A model generated the notes under the pieces. That model worked only from the letters and a program-made list of their open reading frames with translations. It was not told where the DNA came from and did no database searches. The translations under genes and the position numbers were made by a program. DNA of 64,000 nucleotides, taken from positions 104,684 to 168,683 of the forward strand of contig WNNJ02001055.1 in NCBI GenBank assembly GCA_012934845.2, in the 5' to 3' direction. Shown here piece by piece: positions 10,930 through 21,965 of the stretch. This stretch comes from Pomphorhynchus laevis. Lineage: Eukaryota; Acanthocephala; Palaeacanthocephala; Echinorhynchida; Pomphorhynchidae. The first letter of the stretch is position 1, and each line of letters begins with the position of its first letter.

Positions 10930-13900
10930 TGTGGCTTTTATGTCAACAAACTCATACGCGACCTCTCACATAAGAACATATCAACATCTAACGTGTCCAC
11001 TAAAACCAGCCCAGTCGTTTCTGATATCCTTTGTCAACTCACTAATCCTGTTACCACATGCACTTATGATCCCATGTCTTAACTTTCCGACACCCCCGTA
11101 TCTTCCCTTCTGTCTCGTTTCTCAATAACCTACATCCCTTAATCAAAATCACCTCCACCAACGTCCACTATCTTTCCACTCATAACATTTCCTCACATCG
11201 CTTGCCACCCACTTTATTATCCAAATCCTCTTTGTCTTCCGCTGTCTAACCTACTCCCTTGATATCCTCAAATCCGATCTCTCCTATCGAGATTTCACCA
11301 TTTCACGTTACTCGTCATCTTTTACGGAAACGCTTTCCTTCTCGCGATCGTTACGTCATCATCACTAATATCAATCCTTCCACCTCTTTATTTCAACAAG
11401 CACGTCTCAACCATGATGTTTCCGCATTCAGATCCGTCCTCTCGTATCTGGTTCCTGCGGGTAAACCATATTTTTTAAACAACATCTCTACTGTCGCATT
11501 CAACCGCGAAAATAAATCTTCTCAATCTAATCCTTCCCAGCCCCTCTCCTAAAAATTGTTTTCAAGCATTGCTCTCACGCGTTTTCTGTCCTCTTCCAAC
11601 AATTCAAACTCATGTCCTCTTCAGCCACTCGCATTTTTCCCGATCGCACCTCCGAAATCGCTCAACTCTCATCTGACCGCATCAATAAACGCCGTCGCGA
11701 GGAAAACGGCGAAACATCTCTCTCCATCTGAAACATCGACGAAAATTTTCAAGTTGTCCACACCCGCCCAAAAATTCGATAGCGCTCTATCTCCCCTATG
11801 TGTCTGCTCCACTAGCCCCTATCACCACCACACACAGTTTCAACGAAGGTCTCCTCAACACCAGATCTATACTCAATAAATCCGATGTCATCCTCAACCT
11901 ATTCATCAAGCAATCCATCGATCTCTTCTGCCTCACCGAATCCTGGCTCTCCAATTATGACGACCTCTCCATCCGTCGTTTGCTCTCTGCCGGTTGCTCA
12001 CTAGTCGAATCCGCTCGCCCCCTCAGCAAATCCCCTTCTAAATTCTCTAATCATGGCGGCATTGTCGCATTCGCCCGTCACCCCGCGTCTATTCTCTAAA
12101 TCACTTCCCATTTCAGTCCTTGCTCTTTTGAACTGCTCACTTGTCGTTCTTCTAACCCGATCACTCTAGATCTCGCCATTGTATACCGTCCTGGTTCATC
12201 AGCTCCTACATCCTTATTTTTTACCGAACTCGCTGACCTTCTGTCTCACTGTTCTTTGTCCTCCATCCCTTCAATCGTTCTTGGCGACTTCAACATCCGC
12301 CTCGACCGCCCCTCTTTCACCGAGTCCATCCAGTTCATCAACATTCTATCCAACAATAACTACAAACCCATCTACACTGCCCCTGCACATATCCTTGGTG
12401 GGGCACTCGACATCATCGCTGTCCCCGATCGTTTTGCTGGCTACACCACACAGTCCATCTTCGATCCTGGTATATCCGATCACTTTCTCGTCACCCTTGA
12501 CCTCACTCACAACTACACCCCTCCTCACACATCTGGAATCCTACGTCGCCCTTGGAGGTCTCATCTAAACCTACTACGTACCAAATGCAACTCCTTCTGG
12601 CAGCATAAAATCATCACTTCATTCAACTCGAAGACTCTATGGCATACTTTTAACTCAATCGCTAGCTCCTCTTCGCCGTGCAACATAAATCCCCATGATT
12701 ATTCGTCATTTCTCGATAAGAAATGATCCACGTTGCTCTCTTCTGCCCCGCCAAGCCTCATCCTTCCGGAACTCTTTCATCTTCTCACTGTATCACCTTC
12801 CGAAGTATCATCTGTCCTCATGTCCTTGACTAGCAAAACCTCACCTGTCGATCAACTGTCGATCCCCTGTCTACCAACATACTTAAATTCATATGCTCAT
12901 CGATATCCCCTTTTCTCACAACCTTGTTTAACTCGTCCATCCGCAGTCGTATCTTCCCTTCACACTGGAAATCCGCAATTGTTCGTCCCCTCCTTAAGAA
13001 ACAATCGCTCGACCTCTCCCTTCCTTCTAGCTATCGCCCCATTTCACTACTCCCTACTCTTTCTAAGCTCTTAGAACGCCTCATCTTAATACTGATCAAC
13101 GCTTATTACTCCTCATCCAATATGTACCCTCTTTCCAATCCGCTTTCCGCTCTAATCACTCCACATAAATCGCATGCATAAAAGTTTACAACGACTTACT
13201 CATTTCTCGAGACAAGGCTCTATATAGTGTTCTCACCTCCCTCGACCTCTCTTCCCCCTTCAACATTGTCGACCACTCCGTCCTTCTTTCTCGCCTTCGT
13301 TACGATTACGGCTTTTTTCATCCTCCGTAGCATGGTTTGCACCATATCTATCCGAACATTCCTTTCGCGTCTGTTCTAATTCATCATCTTCCTTTCCCAT
13401 CCCAATTTTTTGCGGGGTGCCACAAGGTTCAATCCTAGGTCCCCTGCTTTTCTCTCTTCTGCTTGGCGATCTTTCTCCGTTTATCAAACCTTACTCCTTC
13501 AACGCCAAGCAATACGCAGATGACATCCTCATCTATGCACATGTACCCGCACATCGCATACACGATATCAGCATTTTTGCCTCCAAATGTTTTTCTTCTA
13601 TCTACAAACGTCTCTCCGATCTCCATCTCGTTCTAAACCACGACAAGTCCAAAACAATGTGGATCCTCCCCCATAACCCAAACATATCTCCTCCCACTGT
13701 ATCTTTCGCTTCATCGATCATCCCGATAGTCCACAATCTAATTTCTTAGGCTTCCATTTCGATGATCACCTTTCCCTTCAACCCTTCGTCTGTGACAAAG
13801 TCCGCTCGTCCAAATTAATTCTCCGTGACATCTGCCGTATCCGCCCCGTTATCGACTTCCGTTCTTGTATGTATCTTCTTTCATGGCTTCTTTTCCCTAA

Positions 13901-14420
13901 AATCGATTACTGCCTTAGCCTTTTCGTCAATTCTCCAAAATCCATCATCCTACCCCTACAACGAATAATCAACTCCGCCGTTCGAGTGCTCTTTCGTCTT
14001 CCGTCGCTTCGACCACATATCAACATATTTTGCCCAACCCTCCAGGCCCACCATCCACATCCGTATCAAACTCCCCCTTCTTCTCGTAACTTTTCGTCTC
14101 ATCGCTGTCGGCTTCCCATCGTTCATCAACCTTCCTTTCTTAGACGACACTCGCCCCACCTCGCTATCGCTGCGTTCCCGTCATACCCTCTTACTCCACG
14201 TTCCCAATTACTTCAACAACTTCGGTCTCCGATCTTTCATCGTCGCCGCCCCACTTGCCTGGAATAAACTCCCTCTCGACGACTGCCGCGCTCCCTCTTT
14301 TATCACATTCAAACACCTCCTCCGTTCACACCTTCTCGACACATGATTTACATTTTTGTTTTGTTGTGGTCATGTAAGCGTGCGCTGGCACGCATTTGCC
14401 ACGTTAAAATAAATCTTTTT
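10930..14420 (+). mobile_element. CR1-like non-LTR retrotransposon, decayed
   Basis: Reading frames on the plus strand are broken but in order. The ORF1-like part is about 10930-11800. An endonuclease follows, with TESWL and later VLGDFNIRLD and SDHFLV. Then comes a reverse transcriptase with SHWKSAIV-PL-KK, YRPISLL, PQGSILGPLLF (about 13417) and QYADDILIY, and a C-terminal region. There is no RNase H. It ends near CATGTAAGCGTGCGC, a short hairpin and an A-rich tail. The coding strand is very rich in C and poor in G. It sits in PNKP intron 1, antisense to the gene. Confidence 0.85.
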
Positions 14421-14604
14421 TTAATAGTAGAAAGATCTTATTTTCATCCGTTCATAATGTCGACAGTAGGCAGACTTGGACAAACCGCCAATTCCATACT
14501 AAAGCAGGTTGCTATATTCGTTGTTCTACCAAGAGATCTATTCCTTTTAATGCTTAAGCTTATTTATTTATCATGTTTTGATTTTTGTATTAAGAAAATC
14601 ATCA

Positions 14605-14940
14605 TTATTGTACTGGTTCGTTCGAGAATCGATTTACATAGGCGTTGTTTGACGTCACGTTATTTAACAACCGCGCCGTTTCGTATTCCTCGAAGTCCGA
14701 CGCATTTAAACTTCCGCTAGTATTATCTGCTTTCGGGGATAGGAGATTGTTCACTGTCAGTATTAAGACGCATAGCTTGGCTGCAATCAATAAAATCCAC
14801 AACAAAAACACACAGTCAGATATTATGCGCTTTGTAACGGAGATCAGTTTTGCCCTTTGGTGGGCATCATCCTTATGCTTTCGCGGTTTTCGGTCGTCGC
14901 GTGGTAAGCCAACGACTAATACAACTTCGTTGACATACAC
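14605..14940 (-). CDS. unrecognised ORF with one predicted membrane segment
   Basis: The minus strand encodes about 111 residues: a basic start (RDDRKPRKHKDD), a hydrophobic run FLLWILLIAAKLCVLIL of about 17-20 residues, and an acidic/Asn-rich tail ending in a stop. The local base composition is less AT-rich than the surrounding intron. The plus strand is also open across most of it, which weakens the call. It lies between a CR1-like 3' end and a reverse transcriptase fragment. It could be an exon of a nested gene or part of a mobile element. Confidence 0.25.
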   Translation of the reverse strand: MYVNEVVLVVGLPRDDRKPRKHKDDAHQRAKLISVTKRIISDCVFLLWILLIAAKLCVLILTVNNLLSPKADNTSGSLNASDFEEYETARLLNNVTSNNAYVNRFSNEPVQ

Positions 14941-15149
14941 TACTCAGACTTTCAATCCGTGTGGAACGGATAGTGTTCACGTCTATGCAGAACAGGTATA
15001 ACATGTGCAGATAATGCATATGATTAATTATAAATTCGATGAAGTAAACCGTTTGTTTGCTCACTTTTTGCTGTATCTGCCGGAAAAAAATTAGACAAAT
15101 TATTTTTATCCGACAGAAAAAAGTTAGACAAATTCTCATTGACAAGCAC

Positions 15150-15485
15150 CCTGATCCAAAATTGTTATGTGATTATGCAATTTTTCGATCGACTTTGAAT
15201 CGAGAAACAACCTTTCTCAGAGGGATTCACACAATGGGACGTTTTTTCAATGCAGCGTATGCCGCCGAAATAATACTCTTAATACATCGGCTTAAAGAAA
15301 ATTTTTCAGGTGTCCATCAATTGTGGTATGCCGACGATGGTAACATTGTTGGACCCCCTAACCTGATAAAGGCAGCCTTCGTACATCCACAGGAGCTGGG
15401 TCCGAAATATAGTTTTTACATAACTCCCGCAAAATGTAACCTATACGCGAATAAATTTGACACTGTCAATACAAGCATAAGTTGA
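15150..15485 (+). pseudogene. reverse transcriptase fragment with YADDG motif
   Basis: The fragment contains FLRGIHTMGRFFNA and then LWYADDGNIVGP, followed by a stretch ending ITPAKCNLY. The YADDG motif C with a downstream P-x-KC-LY block is typical of a LINE-type RT family distinct from the Jockey-like and CR1-like copies here. The catalytic neighbourhood upstream is missing. Confidence 0.6.
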
Positions 15486-16412
15486 TGGAACTATACGATA
15501 CGAGCAAGTCGGCATGTGCATAACAAATTCTTATGACTTTGGATAATTACATTTTTCTTTAAAAAATTATGATTATTTTGCTCGAAACCGTTCTCTTGTT
15601 AGTGGAAATTAACAAATAAAGACGAAACTTAAAAATTATATTTCAATATTTAATTTGACTCATTTGAGAGAACCCTATTTTGTAAAAAAAATGAAATAAA
15701 AAATTATTATTATATTTTTGATTGAAATATTCACAGGCCCATTCGCGGGAACCCTATTTGTGTATATTTTGTAATAATAGTTACATAAATAGCTATTATT
15801 ATATTTCCAGTTCGCAGTATTCCGTAATCGCAGCTTCCTTTAATTTTCCTTTAAGGTTCAAAGAGCGATAAAATAGAAACCCAAAGAACTTCACGATACC
15901 AATTTTTAGCTCCGAAATTAGTTAGTGTTTTAATATAAACTAAAACTAACATCAGAAGAATAACTCCATACCACAAATCTTACATAAAGATAACCGAAGT
16001 GAGCAAACTTTCACATTCATAGATCGCTTGCTATGCTTTATTCTTATTAATATTTGTATATTGTATTTGACAATTAACCTTTTTTCACAAAAACCTACAT
16101 TAGTCTTAAGTAATGAGCTTTGGGATAGTATGACATGAATTTGAAGGCAATGATCAGTATATTTTAGTAATGCTTTCAATATCTCATGCACTTGCATTAA
16201 CACATGGTGTGACCGCGTGGTTCGTATGCGATGCGGATGAGCAGCTTTCGCAATTTATGTAATCGTTTGCGCGGTTGCCATAATCGAAATCTTCAATATT
16301 GAATATTATACTTTTTGATCAATCAACGACGTTCAAAAGTTATACGAATAAACTTCTATCGGCGGCTGTAATCACTATGTACTATTGTTTTGTGTTCATA
16401 TTCATGGCGAGC
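15486..16412. other. intron sequence, no gene seen
   Basis: PNKP intron 1, AT-rich. A minus-strand frame at 15952-16203 is open but unrecognised. Confidence 0.5.
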
Positions 16413-16424
16413 TATCAAGCGAGG
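16413..16424. repeat. target-site duplication, left copy
   Basis: TATCAAGCGAGG is repeated exactly at 20281-20292. The two copies bracket the Jockey-like element. Confidence 0.95.
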
Positions 16425-16454
16425 TGCATTTCATAACTCGGTTCGAACAGCAAA

Positions 16455-17660
16455 ATGAGTAAATTTAGCATGTCGGAGCGTTCAAAGAACTCAATGAAAA
16501 CTAATTTTCCTGCCAATGCAATAAACGAGGTAAGTGGAGATTTAGGTTCTCTTGAATATATTCCGGAGGGTGAACTTCCCCCGGTACCAAAATTATCCAA
16601 CCTGGTGATTATCAGACTTTTGGTGCCTCTGGAAAGGCAGAACATGTTCAATGTTTTTATAAGAGGCTTTGCTCATCGATTTAAAAAAAGGATATTGTTC
16701 AATGCGATTAAATATTATGAATCTGAGATTAAAATATCATTCTGCACTCCTGATCTCGCAATGTCGTACGTAGACTACTTTAAAAAAGAGCATTCGGAAC
16801 AAGGCATAATTGCTTCCAAACCAATCCTGGCAACAATAAAGATAAATAATATGCCCACATACATTTCAGAAGAAGATATATCAGCCCTAGAAACTGATTA
16901 CAAAATCTCTAACGTGCGCTTTATAAAAGGGATTAAAGGCTTCCCCATTCCCGTTGCGTTCTGCAATGCCCCGGTTGATGAAGCTCAAAAACTATCGATT
17001 TCAACATGCAATCCTTTTATGGGGTATAATTTGAGATTTTCAATAATCGAAACCGACTCACTAACGTACCCTCACTGCAACAATTGTCATCAGTGGGGGC
17101 ATTGGTCCACTGGATGTTCTTTACCACATAAGTGCGGCGTGTGTGGTACAACTGCTATACATCCTGAGAAGTGCGAAAGTAAGCCATTTTGCGCAAACTG
17201 CGGTGGTGAGCACCCCGCATGGTCAAAAAAATGTAAAATCTTTAAGGCGTACCAAAAGAGACACAGGGGTGTAACAGCAAAACCGACTAGCTTCGTGGAA
17301 GCTGTATCGTCTAACAAGAATGACGACAGGATGCCGGACACAGAAATTCTTAAACTTATTGAAATGCAGCATCAGGCATCAATGATTCAACTTGAAAAAT
17401 TGGTCCAAAAATTGGTGGGTCAATTAGCGGAATCCTTCCGTTCTCCTCCTTCTGGGAAGACCAACAATATTAAGAAGCCACCAAAATCTAAGAAACGGAA
17501 CGGGTCAGCGCTAAGCATAGCCGCTCTGAAGCTTGCTCGGAAGGATTCGATTTGGGCTCTGGCTAACGAGGGAAATGAAGATATCGCCCGTGGGCAAGCG
17601 ACTCCATTTGTCGTGACGGGAAGCGGTAAAGGCGACTTTTCCGCCTCTAGTTGCGACTAG
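16455..17660 (+). CDS. ORF1 protein (Gag-like, zinc knuckles)
   Basis: The protein has 401 residues and binds element RNA in the ribonucleoprotein. Residues of about 130-205 form the RNA-recognition-like central region seen in Jockey-type Gag proteins (GIKGFPIPVAF). Three CCHC-like knuckles follow at about 205-262: C-x2-C-x4-H-x4-C in CNNCHQWGHWSTGC, then CGVC, then CANCGGEHPAWSKKC. The last of these has the HPAW-x-K-C spacing typical of insect LINE Gags. The C-terminal part is basic (PPKSKKRN). The ATG at 16455 is the first in frame, and the next ORF starts 34 nt after the stop. Confidence 0.9.
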   Translation: MSKFSMSERSKNSMKTNFPANAINEVSGDLGSLEYIPEGELPPVPKLSNLVIIRLLVPLERQNMFNVFIRGFAHRFKKRILFNAIKYYESEIKISFCTPDLAMSYVDYFKKEHSEQGIIASKPILATIKINNMPTYISEEDISALETDYKISNVRFIKGIKGFPIPVAFCNAPVDEAQKLSISTCNPFMGYNLRFSIIETDSLTYPHCNNCHQWGHWSTGCSLPHKCGVCGTTAIHPEKCESKPFCANCGGEHPAWSKKCKIFKAYQKRHRGVTAKPTSFVEAVSSNKNDDRMPDTEILKLIEMQHQASMIQLEKLVQKLVGQLAESFRSPPSGKTNNIKKPPKSKKRNGSALSIAALKLARKDSIWALANEGNEDIARGQATPFVVTGSGKGDFSASSCD

Positions 17661-17694
17661 GTGGAGGGCGTCCCACTTCGGTAACACTTACGCA

Positions 17695-20154
17695 ATGGGA
17701 AGTAATCAAGGACCTTTTTCACTGAATATCCTTCAGTGGAATTCGGGAGGTGCTTCCGCCCTTAGCCTTCTATCTGGTAGAGATGCAGATGTTATAGTCC
17801 TTCAGGAGACGCGGTCTATCCGTCTCCCCCAGGATATTACTCGATTTATCCCTAAGCACATATACACCCACTTTACTCCTTACATAACCCCCCCTCACTC
17901 CTCTTCATCACAAGGTCTTTTAACCCTAGTAAAAAGCTCCTTAAGATCATCCCTCCTATTAAACTACTCTTGTCCAGCCCTATCTTGTTTAGCTATATCA
18001 CTTTGTAAGAACGGTAAGCGTATAAGCATAGCCAATGTCTATATTCGGCCAGGAGAAATTCACAAAAACCGTGACCTCCTGGATCAAATATTGGGGAGCG
18101 GTTATGACATGTTACTTGGTGACTTCAACGACAGAACTGGTCGTTGGATTAATGCAGCACTCCGCAGAGCAAGGATCGACTATCTTATTCATAAACCACC
18201 TTCCCCAACCTTTCATTGCTCTACAACAAATTCTCTCCTCGACATATTACTGCTACATAAGATGTGGTTGTTGAAACCCATTTGCACCGAGCAGTCGCGT
18301 CAACAACAGACCACCTCTCATGACCTAATTCGCTGGCGGCTAGAGGACGATACGTTGCTTAGAAGAAGGTTTCACTTTGATCCTATTAGAGTGGCCTTCT
18401 TTCAGGCAGCTATCCAACTCTTCCCCAGAATTGGAATTGAGAGTTTGACCGAATTTAATTCCTACCTCTCATCGCAAGCTACCGCGATCCTTTCGACTAC
18501 CTATAAAGGTCGAATATACAATCCTACTCCAACAAAGCTCAAGGTCCTAGCTAAAATGTTGCACCTTCCCAATCTCTCTGTTTCCGCCAGACATATCCTC
18601 TCGAATGAATATTGGAGCTCTAGATATAGGCTCCAGCTGAGCAGGGATAGGGCAAGCATTGCTCACCAAAACCCTTCTCAGGCTTCCTTCTGGAAGATAT
18701 TCAAGAAGGAGAAATTTGTTTGCTGGAAGGATAGAGCCTTGGTTTGGATTGGTAGCATAGGCCTTGACAAAGTTTTAGAGGAGTCACTTTCCTTACACAA
18801 TTATGGAGCCACTCATTCTCCCCAACCAATCCCGCCTTGGTGTGACTTCAGGAGTAGGGATTTGTCTGTTACAGATATCCTTAACTCCTGGGGACCACTC
18901 CCGGGCACCTCCAAATCCCACGCGCCACTCACCACTCGTGTCTGTCAGCTTTTGACATACAGTCAGAGAAAGGAGGTCGCCATCACAATGCTATTAGCCT
19001 CCCCGTCTGACATAGCGGAAATCAACATCAGCCGTCGAGTTTTTTTACCTAAAAAGAGATTAATCACTTGTCCTAAAGATCTGCGGCCCATCTCGATTCA
19101 AAACGCCCTCATATCCATCTACGAGAAAGCGCTTGCGCGTAGAATCCGCGTTCATTTATGTAGGCGTAATTTGATTCCACCGAGTTTTCATGGGTTTGTC
19201 AAAGGGCGCTCGGTCCATTCAGCAATTGGTGAAGTGCATCAGTTTTGTCAGGATAATAGTCATCAGCTTGCTGTGGCTGTTTTTCTTGATTTTTCAGCTG
19301 CATTTGACCGGATCTCCATTCCCTTCGTTATCTCCTCTCTCAGGTCCCTCGGGTTGCCTGCGAGAATTGTTAACAGGGTGGAGATATTGTTGTACACCAA
19401 GCGGTTCTACTATGAAGACGACCCTGATGCGCGTCAGTTCTACCCTATTACAGGTGTACCTCAAGGATCCCCACTTTCTCCTATCTTATATCTTGCTGCA
19501 TCCATTGTATTATTCAAGAATTTTAAACGTGATCAACATCTAGTGGTATATGCTGATGATACCACAGCCTTGTTCTCTGGACGCAGGTGCAAAGATGTAA
19601 TCTCTGACATCAGCCGTTTCTTTTTAAGATTAAAAGATCAGTTGCCCCCATCCAATCTTATTTTAAACTCCTCTAAATCACAGGTGGTTGTCTTTAATGG
19701 CGTTCCTGCCACCAAAAAGAAACTTAAGAGACTAGCACTCTCTACACTCTCCTCCATTTTGCAGCATCAACCACTCCCCATCTTCACGAGTCGAGTAAAA
19801 TATCTGGGGTTCACCGTTACGGTGAATTGGTCGGCGAAAGCTGACCTGGATAGACTTAAACGTATCCTGAAGAAAGCTAGGTGGGCTCTGAAACGGGCCC
19901 AGCATCTGTCATTGAATGGGATAACCCAAGTGCGCCTCTGGGGTACTTGGGCTATCTCGGGATTAGTCTTCTTCTCACGAGGACGTCCCCCAGAACAAAG
20001 ACTAAGGTTTCTCAAGCTCCTCATCTCGAGATTACCAACCATAGTCCGCCTTGACTGGACTCTTAGGTGTGTGAGAGACCCCGAATGGTTCAGTCAGAGG
20101 ACGGCGCGCTGGTGCGGCCGAGGGGCTCAGATCCCTCTGGACCTGAGGCCGTGA
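17695..20154 (+). CDS. ORF2 protein: AP endonuclease plus reverse transcriptase
   Basis: The protein has 819 residues. The N-terminal endonuclease nicks the target. It shows LQWNSGG, LQET (Glu near residue 38), NVYIRPG, LLGDFND near 140-146 and a TSHD motif. The reverse transcriptase begins near residue 450 with LRPISIQN. It continues with GFVKGRS, FLDFSAAFD (motif A, about 530), GVPQGSPLSP (motif B), YADD at 619-622 (motif C), LNSSKSQV and RVKYLGF. All catalytic aspartates are present. The protein ends soon after the thumb, with no RNase H. It is shorter than the roughly 900 residues usual for Jockey ORF2. Confidence 0.92.
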   Translation: MGSNQGPFSLNILQWNSGGASALSLLSGRDADVIVLQETRSIRLPQDITRFIPKHIYTHFTPYITPPHSSSSQGLLTLVKSSLRSSLLLNYSCPALSCLAISLCKNGKRISIANVYIRPGEIHKNRDLLDQILGSGYDMLLGDFNDRTGRWINAALRRARIDYLIHKPPSPTFHCSTTNSLLDILLLHKMWLLKPICTEQSRQQQTTSHDLIRWRLEDDTLLRRRFHFDPIRVAFFQAAIQLFPRIGIESLTEFNSYLSSQATAILSTTYKGRIYNPTPTKLKVLAKMLHLPNLSVSARHILSNEYWSSRYRLQLSRDRASIAHQNPSQASFWKIFKKEKFVCWKDRALVWIGSIGLDKVLEESLSLHNYGATHSPQPIPPWCDFRSRDLSVTDILNSWGPLPGTSKSHAPLTTRVCQLLTYSQRKEVAITMLLASPSDIAEINISRRVFLPKKRLITCPKDLRPISIQNALISIYEKALARRIRVHLCRRNLIPPSFHGFVKGRSVHSAIGEVHQFCQDNSHQLAVAVFLDFSAAFDRISIPFVISSLRSLGLPARIVNRVEILLYTKRFYYEDDPDARQFYPITGVPQGSPLSPILYLAASIVLFKNFKRDQHLVVYADDTTALFSGRRCKDVISDISRFFLRLKDQLPPSNLILNSSKSQVVVFNGVPATKKKLKRLALSTLSSILQHQPLPIFTSRVKYLGFTVTVNWSAKADLDRLKRILKKARWALKRAQHLSLNGITQVRLWGTWAISGLVFFSRGRPPEQRLRFLKLLISRLPTIVRLDWTLRCVRDPEWFSQRTARWCGRGAQIPLDLRP

Positions 20155-20280
20155 ATATAAGTTGAAGATTCCAAAATACACGTCGTGAACAGTTTCTATT
20201 TTAAGTTGTCTTTTGCATGTTTTTGTTTCTTAAGTTTTTATCAGTTATATAGTTATTAATAAAACCCTTACTTACTTACT

Positions 20281-20292
20281 TATCAAGCGAGG
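20281..20292. repeat. target-site duplication, right copy
   Basis: Exact repeat of 16413-16424, immediately after the CTTACTTACTTACT tail. Confidence 0.95.
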
Positions 20293-20984
20293 AGGCTGAA
20301 ACCGACATTGATGCAAATATAACTTTTTTGAACGACGCTTGTATTCTACGATAAATATTTTCAATTATGCTTGCCTTCTAAAGTTATAATGATTGCCCTC
20401 TAAAATTACGATGGTTAATCATTCGGGACAGATTGATAATCGCACCAATCAGTTTTCACTGTGTAAATACATTAGATATGCTAAATATGTTACCACGACA
20501 TCGTAATACCCAGCACGGACGATATTGTTCAGATTGAACATATAATTATGAGCATCGTAATTCAAAATCACGTTGTTAACGCAAACGCTATTTGATATAA
20601 ATGCACCATATTTAGAGTTCTAAAGCGACTTCGATATGAAGCCAAAGTAATTAATTTAGTAACTTTTATACCAGTATTTTTGATCGTAAATACTCATTGT
20701 AATACTCACATAATGCTAACATGTCTTTAATTAAACAACAGTTTTAGAAATACTGCATTGTACGACGTTATTTTTTATTTTATTAAATCAAACATAAAAT
20801 CATAAAATATATGAATTATCAAAGTATTATTAAAAGTAAATATAAACTTTATAGTGGGAAATTATTATGGATGGATAGTAAAAAATATAGTCTGTATTAG
20901 AATAAGGTATTGAGCTTAAAGTATTAAGCTCAATAAATCTTAATATATTAATTTATTTTTAATAAGGTATTTAAATTTAATAAT
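20293..20984. other. intron sequence, no gene seen
   Basis: PNKP intron 1, AT-rich, nothing recognised. A short Naiad-like tail remnant (GGGAAATTATTATGGATGGATAG) may lie near 20855-20880. Confidence 0.45.
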
Positions 20985-21965
20985 CAAATCAGCTAACTGA
21001 GTCTACGTATTGTTATATAATTTTAAAATAAACAAAACATAATAATGCTAAATCAGAATTTAATAATTAAATAATAAAATTAATAATTGTTTTTAGATTT
21101 TCTATAATTTAAATCAAGTTAAAATAAAAAATTGAAATTTAAAATAAACGTCATTTTTATGAATTGACCAATAAAAAACAGACGTTGTATCAGAATAAGA
21201 ATTAGAGGTCATCAGGAGGAACTGCTATGCTATCAGATTTCGGCCCCTAACTCCTCTACCCAACATAGCAGCGGGGCCAAATACATGCTAATGATGTGTT
21301 TCCTCTGAAATAACTATCTAGTATCTTATTCTAATGCAAAGTATATTATTTATTATCCATCCATAAAAATTTGCCACTTAAGAGTTTAAATTTATTCTTT
21401 ATATTATTGTGTTGATTTATATATTTTACTATTTTCTGCTTGATGTTATTTTTATAGTAACCTAGTTTAAAATATGTATCTATTAAATTATTTAAATGAT
21501 TTTGAAGAAAGCCAATATCATTACATATTGTTGCAATTCTTAAAATTTCATTATTTAATGTATTATATTTTATATTATGTGGTATGCATGAATGCTCATG
21601 CAAAAATATGTTTCTTGTAAATTTAAATATGTCATCTTTACGATATAAATTAATAGTAGTTTTAGTTAATGTTAATTTAATGTTCATATCTAGATATACA
21701 CCTTCTTTATCATTAATATTGGTTTTGTTAAGAATAAGCTTTTCTGGATAAATTTGTTCACTAATTGAATAAAAATTATTTAAATACACATATATCATCA
21801 ATGTATCGAAACATATATTTCATATCTTTATATAATTTAGATTTATTTTTTAAACAGTTATGAACAAATTCATATTCTATAAAGCTTAAAAACAAGTCAG
21901 CTATAATTGGGCTACTATTACCACCCATTGGAACACCTTTAAATTTACAATTCACTATTAAATTT
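20985..21965 (-). mobile_element. Naiad-like PLE, 3' half
   Basis: Minus strand. The RT block GG-NSSPI-ADLFLSFIEYEF lies at about 21860-21935 and FRYIDD at about 21800-21815, with a frame break between. An open C-terminal reading frame (21346-21801) begins NNFYSISEQIYPE, contains DKEGVYLDMNIK and ends SGKFLWMDNK. The 3' UTR with its hairpin (about 21205-21300) and the terminal ACGTAGACTC (about 20999-21008) follow. Confidence 0.85.

Larger units (their letters stand above)
16425..20280 (+). mobile_element. Jockey-like non-LTR retrotransposon with two open ORFs
   Basis: The element is 3.86 kb long. It has a 30 nt 5' leader, ORF1 (16455-17660), a 34 nt gap, ORF2 (17695-20154) and a short 3' UTR ending in a CTTACTTACTTACT tail. 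A perfect 12 bp duplication flanks it. Both ORFs are free of stops, so the insertion is recent. No RNase H domain is encoded, which fits the Jockey group, though the 3' tail is a short tandem repeat and not poly(A). It lies antisense in PNKP intron 1. The leader is very short, so slight 5' truncation cannot be excluded. Confidence 0.92.

Noticed and set aside
11259-14267. Series of separate small genes on both strands
   Set aside because: They are fragments and antisense shadows of one CR1-like element, kept open by its skewed composition.
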